In this document: piece after piece, positions 59,904 to 64,000 of the stretch
How positions within the stretch are numbered: position 1 is the stretch's first letter
Layout of the letters: every line of letters begins with the position of its first letter
Assembly (NCBI RefSeq): GCF_004770155.1
Contig: NZ_RQFA01000080.1
Location: forward strand, 1-64,000
Source: Leptospira gomenensis
GTDB lineage: Bacteria > Spirochaetota > Leptospiria > Leptospirales > Leptospiraceae
DNA: 64,000 nt
Direction: 5' to 3'
Notes under the pieces: generated by a model
The model's database searches: none
Seen by the model: only the letters and a program-made list of their open reading frames with translations
What the model was told of the DNA's origin: nothing
Position numbers and translations under genes: made by a program

Positions 59904-59942
59904 CCCTTCCTATTTTTCGATTCTTCTTTCGAATAGGAAGGG
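59904..59942. repeat. Long-stem inverted repeat between convergent genes
   Basis: CCCTTCCTATT (59904-59914) and AATAGGAAGGG (59932-59942) form a perfect 11-bp stem with a 17-base loop. It lies 20 bases beyond the end of the Ehr-like operon. It lacks a proper T-run, so it may be a weak terminator, an mRNA 3' end stabiliser, or a boundary of the acquired restriction-modification segment. Confidence 0.6.
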
Positions 59943-59961
59943 TTCATAGTCTAAAACAATT

Positions 59962-60780
59962 TTATTTTTTTCTAATATTCTGAACAAACTTGGATAATTC
60001 GGCGCGAAAGGAAAACTCACCGATTCCCATCAGATAACGGAACGCCGAAACAATCACATCGGGACGCGGAGGATCTCCTCCTATGAAAAGATCGGGTTCT
60101 TTAGGTAATTTTCCGAGTTTAAAAAGCCCTCCTGAAATCGCTTCCGAGCCGCAGGCTACAAGCGCTTTGGGAGAAGGTATCGTTTCCCAAGCGGTATCCA
60201 AAGGCCCTTCCATATTCGGACCGACCGGTCCGGAATAAACGAGCGCGTCCGCGTGTTTCGGAGAAGCCACCACCCGAATTCCGCTCGCCTCACTGTCGAA
60301 TAAAGCGTTGAAGCTCGCGTTGATTTCAGCCTCGGTCGTATTGTTTCCGCTAGCCGCGACTTCCCGAAATTGAAACCCGGTATTTCGGGTAACGTCTCTA
60401 AAGAGTTTTACCTCATCGGTAATCGGTTCCGTTCTTTCGTCCGGAATTCCCGAGGTATACGTTACGCGTAACGTGTCGCGATCCGTGGAATAAACGTGGA
60501 CAAAGCCGGAATCGACTATCTTTCCATCCGAACATATCTCCGAACACTTTCCGCACTGAAGACAGGCTCCGTAATCGAAACTCATCTTATCTTTAGAAAG
60601 AACTTTCAAAGAATGCGTGGGACAAATCTGTTCGCAAGATTTGCAGGAAAGGCAGGATTCGTCCGAAGCCACCACCGGGACGGGAATTCCCCGTGCGTTC
60701 GGATTTACGAAGGAAATTTTCCGGTAGTTCATCGTTTTTGCGGGACGAAGTATATTCAAAATTTCATATATCATTTTCAT
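59962..60780 (-). CDS. Ehr-type small subunit: ferredoxin domain fused to a cluster-less NuoB-like domain
   Basis: A 272-residue protein. Two complete [4Fe-4S] ferredoxin motifs are present: C43, C46, C49, C53 and C73, C76, C79, C83. The second half aligns with NuoB/hydrogenase small subunits (VVASPKHADAL, SGG near residue 216, GGDPPRPD near 234-241), but the cluster cysteines are gone: the CxxC-type region reads ASGNNTTEAE, and the GCPPRP motif has Asp236 in place of Cys. This fits the small subunit of energy-converting hydrogenase-related complexes. It is the last gene of its operon and overlaps the large subunit gene by 4 bases. Confidence 0.83.
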   Translation of the reverse strand: MKMIYEILNILRPAKTMNYRKISFVNPNARGIPVPVVASDESCLSCKSCEQICPTHSLKVLSKDKMSFDYGACLQCGKCSEICSDGKIVDSGFVHVYSTDRDTLRVTYTSGIPDERTEPITDEVKLFRDVTRNTGFQFREVAASGNNTTEAEINASFNALFDSEASGIRVVASPKHADALVYSGPVGPNMEGPLDTAWETIPSPKALVACGSEAISGGLFKLGKLPKEPDLFIGGDPPRPDVIVSAFRYLMGIGEFSFRAELSKFVQNIRKK

Positions 60781-62186
60781 AGATCCACTCCTACGTAACT
60801 TAGGTTGAAGGATTTATTGTTCAAAGGAAAATCTCCAATATATTCTCCCCGAACCGCCAGCTCGAGCGCGTGCCAGTTAAGAACGGAGGGATCTCTGATA
60901 TAGGCCTCTTCGATCGAACCTTCCGAATCCAAATCGAGAGAAACCAAAACCGGTCCTCTCCATCCCTCGACCGCCGAATAATACGTCCCTTTTTTTACGG
61001 ATGATTTTGCGGGCGATTTTCGTAATTTGGGATGAAGCGCGGCTTCCAATTTCGGAATCGCCTCCAACAACCACTTACCGCTTCTTTTTAATTCTTCGTA
61101 ACGAAGATAAAACCTCGCCCACGCGTCCCCCCGCATCTGATCGCGGTTTAATTCGAGGGAAATCGGAGAAGAAAACGCATAAGATTTTTCTAAATTACGT
61201 AGGTCACGATTGAGGCCAGTACACTTTTCAGCCATTCCGACGAATCCCAAATGACGAACCTGTCTTTGACGAATCACGCCGCAAGACTGAAGTCTTTCCC
61301 GATTCGTTGAAGTGTTTGCCGCTCGTTCGAAATGAGAAACGACGTCCTCAACGACTGATCGGATTCTTTCGGAAAGCTCCATTAGTTTTTCGGAATTTAG
61401 GTTCTTACGTAAAAAAACCTTTCCGGGAAGTAAGGCTCCGCGCCCGAAACGATTTCCGGTCAATGTTTCCATCACGCCGAGGGGAACCCCTCTTTGCAGC
61501 GAACACACGCCCTGCAACGGATAATATCCGATATCTCCGGCGATCGCTCCCATATCGCCGATATGTGTCGCGATCCTTTCCAACTCAAGCAACACAAGTC
61601 TTGCGAAATCCAATTCTTGCGGAATTTCTATCCCGTGGGCTTCTTCAAAAATTCTTGAGAAAACGATTCCGTAAGCGACCGTACTATCTCCTGAGATCGC
61701 CTCAGCATACGGAAGAGATTCGTCCGCACCTTTTCCTTTGATAAGATCGATCAATCCTCGTTTTTGAAATCCTAGTCTGATGTCCAAATTTCGGATCTCC
61801 TCACCCTTCACTATAAAACGGAAATGACCCGGCTCGATTACACCCGCATGAATCGGACCGACGGCGTGCGAATAGTGACTTGCAGGAATCGGTACCTTTA
61901 ATCCCTTATATACTAAATCCTTAATGCCTTTTTTGGTTACGAATTTTTCGAGATCGGTTTTGCGGTCGGCGGTGATATATTTTTCGAAATCGTAGGACGA
62001 GTAATCCTCTTCGCCCTGATCCGATCCGAGGGAATGCCTCAAAATCCAGATTGGATTGGCGGTATCTTCATACGCATCCTTTTCGGAATATTCCACGACT
62101 TCCCGTTCGACTCCGTCGTTCGAAAGCCAAAACCGGTGGTAGCCTTTTTTACCCTTTCTCGGATACAAACCCGTTACGCTACGCAT
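60777..62186 (-). CDS. Ehr-type large subunit (NuoCD/HycE-like) without [NiFe] ligands
   Basis: A 469-residue protein with a NuoC-like N-terminal part and a NuoD/hydrogenase large-subunit part, recognised by GPIHAGVIEPGHFRF (residues 110-124). Where hydrogenases carry the first RxCGxC motif it reads EAISGDSTVAYG, and the C-terminus ends KSFNLSYVGVDL without DPCxxC. The few remaining Cys are not in CxxC pairs. The protein therefore cannot bind a normal [NiFe] centre. It matches the large subunit of energy-converting hydrogenase-related (Ehr) complexes. One base separates it from the preceding antiporter-like gene. Confidence 0.87.
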   Translation of the reverse strand: MRSVTGLYPRKGKKGYHRFWLSNDGVEREVVEYSEKDAYEDTANPIWILRHSLGSDQGEEDYSSYDFEKYITADRKTDLEKFVTKKGIKDLVYKGLKVPIPASHYSHAVGPIHAGVIEPGHFRFIVKGEEIRNLDIRLGFQKRGLIDLIKGKGADESLPYAEAISGDSTVAYGIVFSRIFEEAHGIEIPQELDFARLVLLELERIATHIGDMGAIAGDIGYYPLQGVCSLQRGVPLGVMETLTGNRFGRGALLPGKVFLRKNLNSEKLMELSERIRSVVEDVVSHFERAANTSTNRERLQSCGVIRQRQVRHLGFVGMAEKCTGLNRDLRNLEKSYAFSSPISLELNRDQMRGDAWARFYLRYEELKRSGKWLLEAIPKLEAALHPKLRKSPAKSSVKKGTYYSAVEGWRGPVLVSLDLDSEGSIEEAYIRDPSVLNWHALELAVRGEYIGDFPLNNKSFNLSYVGVDL

Positions 62187-63395
62187 TCAAAATTCTCCTT
62201 GAAGCATATGATAAAAACCCCATATTCCTAAACCCAAAACCAACAAAAAAAGTAAAAGTGAGTTGGTAAGTCGTATTTGCAACGTTGCGGCGAACTCCTT
62301 CGAAAACGGACGATCCTGCAGATTGAAAAGAGGAACCGTCTTGTAAAGAAGCACGCTGAAAAACAAAAGTCCTAAAATGGGAACCACGATTACGAACCAT
62401 TGTCCTTGATTCCAACCCATCTTTAACAACAATAAGTCGTTCACGAAAATGGGAGAACCCGGAAGAACGAAAGCGAGAAATAACGATGCGGTATAAAGAG
62501 ACAGCGCTTTTTTATTGATCGAATCCGAAAGGAAAATTTTACTTAACTCTCGTTTGCCGGCGTCCATCCTTACGATTCCCATGGAAAGAAACAGAACCGA
62601 TTTCAACACTATATTGCCGGCCATTACGAAATTGAAGACCGAATCCGGAAGATCCATCCAAAGAAAAATACCGATCGCGCCGCTATGAAACAACGCGACC
62701 TTTGCCGTCATCATTCTCAAATCGTTTCTTTGATAAAGGGCGACGATACTTTGAAGCATCGTCACGATTCCTAAGATCAACAATCCATCGGCCGCGCTGA
62801 AAGTAGTGGGATACAACTGATGATCCATATGTATGAATGGACGAAGCGCATAACTTACCGCGACCGGAACAAAGGCGGCAATCAACGCGGAGATTTGACT
62901 CGGACTTTCTCCATAGGTATCCACCACCCAGACGTGATTCGGAAAAAGTCCCAACTTCGCTGAATATCCGAAAATCGCAAGCCAGAGCCCGATTTCGATC
63001 CATAGATTTTCCGGATGTTCGGACAACTTACCGGCCAAAACCTCGACCGGATGATCGATGCCGTGTAACGTGGCGGTGACGATGACGATTCCCAAAAACG
63101 CGATTCCGAGTCCGAAGGAATTAATCAAAAGAAATTTCCATGCGATCGGAAACGACTTCGACGTTTTACTGGAAGAAACGAGTAACGCACCGGTAAACGT
63201 CGTCGCTTCGATAAGGACCCATTGAAGACCGAAACCGTCCAGGTTCCAAGCCGAAAAAGTCAACAAGGTGAAAACGATCATCATCACCGACCACATCGCG
63301 ATCTGCTTTTGACCTTTTGTAGGGGCGAGTATGTATGCGAGAAGAATCAGAAACATAACAGCCGCTCCGATTCCGTTTAATACGAGAAGATTCAC
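62187..63395 (-). CDS. Antiporter-like membrane subunit (HyfF/NuoN-like)
   Basis: A 402-residue polytopic protein of the complex I/Mrp antiporter family, with about twelve membrane helices. It is shorter than NuoN or HyfF (about 480-530 residues). The segment LGLFPNHVWVVDTYGESPSQISALIAA contains the conserved Lys-helix-break region, here rendered only in part. Such subunits move protons or sodium ions across the membrane. It overlaps the HyfE-like gene by 4 bases and abuts the large-subunit gene. Confidence 0.85.
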   Translation of the reverse strand: MNLLVLNGIGAAVMFLILLAYILAPTKGQKQIAMWSVMMIVFTLLTFSAWNLDGFGLQWVLIEATTFTGALLVSSSKTSKSFPIAWKFLLINSFGLGIAFLGIVIVTATLHGIDHPVEVLAGKLSEHPENLWIEIGLWLAIFGYSAKLGLFPNHVWVVDTYGESPSQISALIAAFVPVAVSYALRPFIHMDHQLYPTTFSAADGLLILGIVTMLQSIVALYQRNDLRMMTAKVALFHSGAIGIFLWMDLPDSVFNFVMAGNIVLKSVLFLSMGIVRMDAGKRELSKIFLSDSINKKALSLYTASLFLAFVLPGSPIFVNDLLLLKMGWNQGQWFVIVVPILGLLFFSVLLYKTVPLFNLQDRPFSKEFAATLQIRLTNSLLLFLLVLGLGIWGFYHMLQGEF

Positions 63396-64000
63396 GCGGA
63401 GGCCTCCTCTTTTTCGTTTTCGGAAGAACCTTCCATGCTTATCCTAAGAGTCGCGGCGGCACCGATGATGAAAACTGCGTCCAAAAAGGATCCGAATTCT
63501 ATTCCCAAAGGAAGTTCGGTTCTCAAAATCTGCGTCAGTAAAAACGTCCCGTTTTCGAATACCGCAAACGAAGAAATGACCCCGACCCAATGTCTTCGGA
63601 CCACGAAGCCGACCATTCCGACATATAACAGAAGAAAGGTGTAAAGGAAAGACATTTGATTCACTTCACCAAAACGAAATTTAGTAAATCCTAATATAAT
63701 AAAACCTACGATTCCGCCGATGATCAACAACGCGAAAGTGGGGATATAACCCACGCGCGGAAACGTTGATTCCACAGAGTTCGTCCTCCGTGCCGTCCAA
63801 AAAAGGATCCAAGGAGTGAGTAAGACCTTAAAAAGAACGATCATACCCGCCAAAAAGAGACTGTGCGTTCCGTAACCTCCGTCTTCGAACAAAGGAACGA
63901 GCAGAAAACCGCTTTGAAACGCAAGAAGTAACACGAGTCGTTTGAGTCTGTTTTCCAAGAGAATCACGACTCCGATTAAAAGAAGAATTAGATAACTGAA
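63392..64000 (-). CDS. HyfE-like membrane subunit (partial, cut by window end)
   Basis: At least 202 residues with about six hydrophobic helices, similar to HyfE of hydrogenase-4 and the NuoK-like part of complex I-related assemblies. A GTG at 63967 could start it, but the frame remains open and hydrophobic (YLILLLIGVVILL) up to the window edge, so the true start is beyond 64000. The order HyfE-like, antiporter-like, large subunit, small subunit matches Ehr operons; the NuoL- and NuoH-like genes should lie just outside. Confidence 0.8.
   Translation of the reverse strand, partial: FSYLILLLIGVVILLENRLKRLVLLLAFQSGFLLVPLFEDGGYGTHSLFLAGMIVLFKVLLTPWILFWTARRTNSVESTFPRVGYIPTFALLIIGGIVGFIILGFTKFRFGEVNQMSFLYTFLLLYVGMVGFVVRRHWVGVISSFAVFENGTFLLTQILRTELPLGIEFGSFLDAVFIIGAAATLRISMEGSSENEKEEASA

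Noticed and set aside
60777..62186. Naming the large subunit a [NiFe] hydrogenase or NADH dehydrogenase.
   Set aside because: Both CxxC motifs for [NiFe] are absent and no NADH-binding subunit is in view, so neither activity is supported.

Overview
This window looks like chromosome from a spirochaete of the genus Leptospira, probably a pathogen-clade species with mid-40s % GC. That placement rests on gene style: several sensorless chemotaxis receptors, SpoIIE-type phosphatases with 7-TM inputs, conserved small Leptospira-type hypotheticals, and tightly packed operons with scattered single genes. It is inference; no rRNA or marker gene is present. I saw no tRNA, rRNA, CRISPR array or insertion sequence.

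Layout. 1-9.3 kb: a large membrane protein (minus), then a plus-strand run of a CrtC/AttH lipocalin-fold protein, a complete oligopeptide-type ABC transporter core (two permeases, two ATPases, no binding protein) and an AsmA-like protein. 9.5-15.2 kb: a membrane-anchored MutS-like ATPase with a small partner gene, a secreted caspase-fold protease and ketol-acid reductoisomerase (ilvC). 15.4-18.8 kb: two methyl-accepting chemotaxis proteins sharing a 99% identical 416-bp tract. 19-31 kb: OsmC-like protein, a 7TM-HAMP-SpoIIE-TPR phosphatase, succinate-semialdehyde dehydrogenase, GMC oxidoreductase, flavin monooxygenase, two alpha/beta hydrolases and a PhoD-like phosphatase. 31-42.8 kb: MTA phosphorylase, two more chemotaxis receptors, AraC and Ada-like proteins, a thioesterase, a BtuF-like protein with no normal start codon, acetyl-CoA synthetase and GTP cyclohydrolase I. 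42.9-56.3 kb: glycosyltransferase, DUF1289 protein, Kef-type antiporter, hpt with a SixA-like phosphatase, secreted hypotheticals, a pappalysin-like zinc protease lipoprotein, pyrD, an ABC-2 exporter, an SDR, a fructosamine-kinase-like protein and a GH18-like protein.

The last 8 kb is the most interesting part. A 471-residue protein carries a zinc/Asp-Arg signature like carboxysomal carbonic anhydrase (CsoSCA). Next comes an AT-rich, apparently acquired HindIII-type restriction-modification pair; I found no HindIII site (AAGCTT) anywhere in the window. Last is a minus-strand operon for a complex I/hydrogenase-4-like membrane complex running off the window end. Its large subunit lacks the [NiFe] cysteines and its small subunit lacks the proximal [4Fe-4S] cysteines, while two ferredoxin-type clusters remain. 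This matches the poorly understood energy-converting hydrogenase-related (Ehr) complexes.
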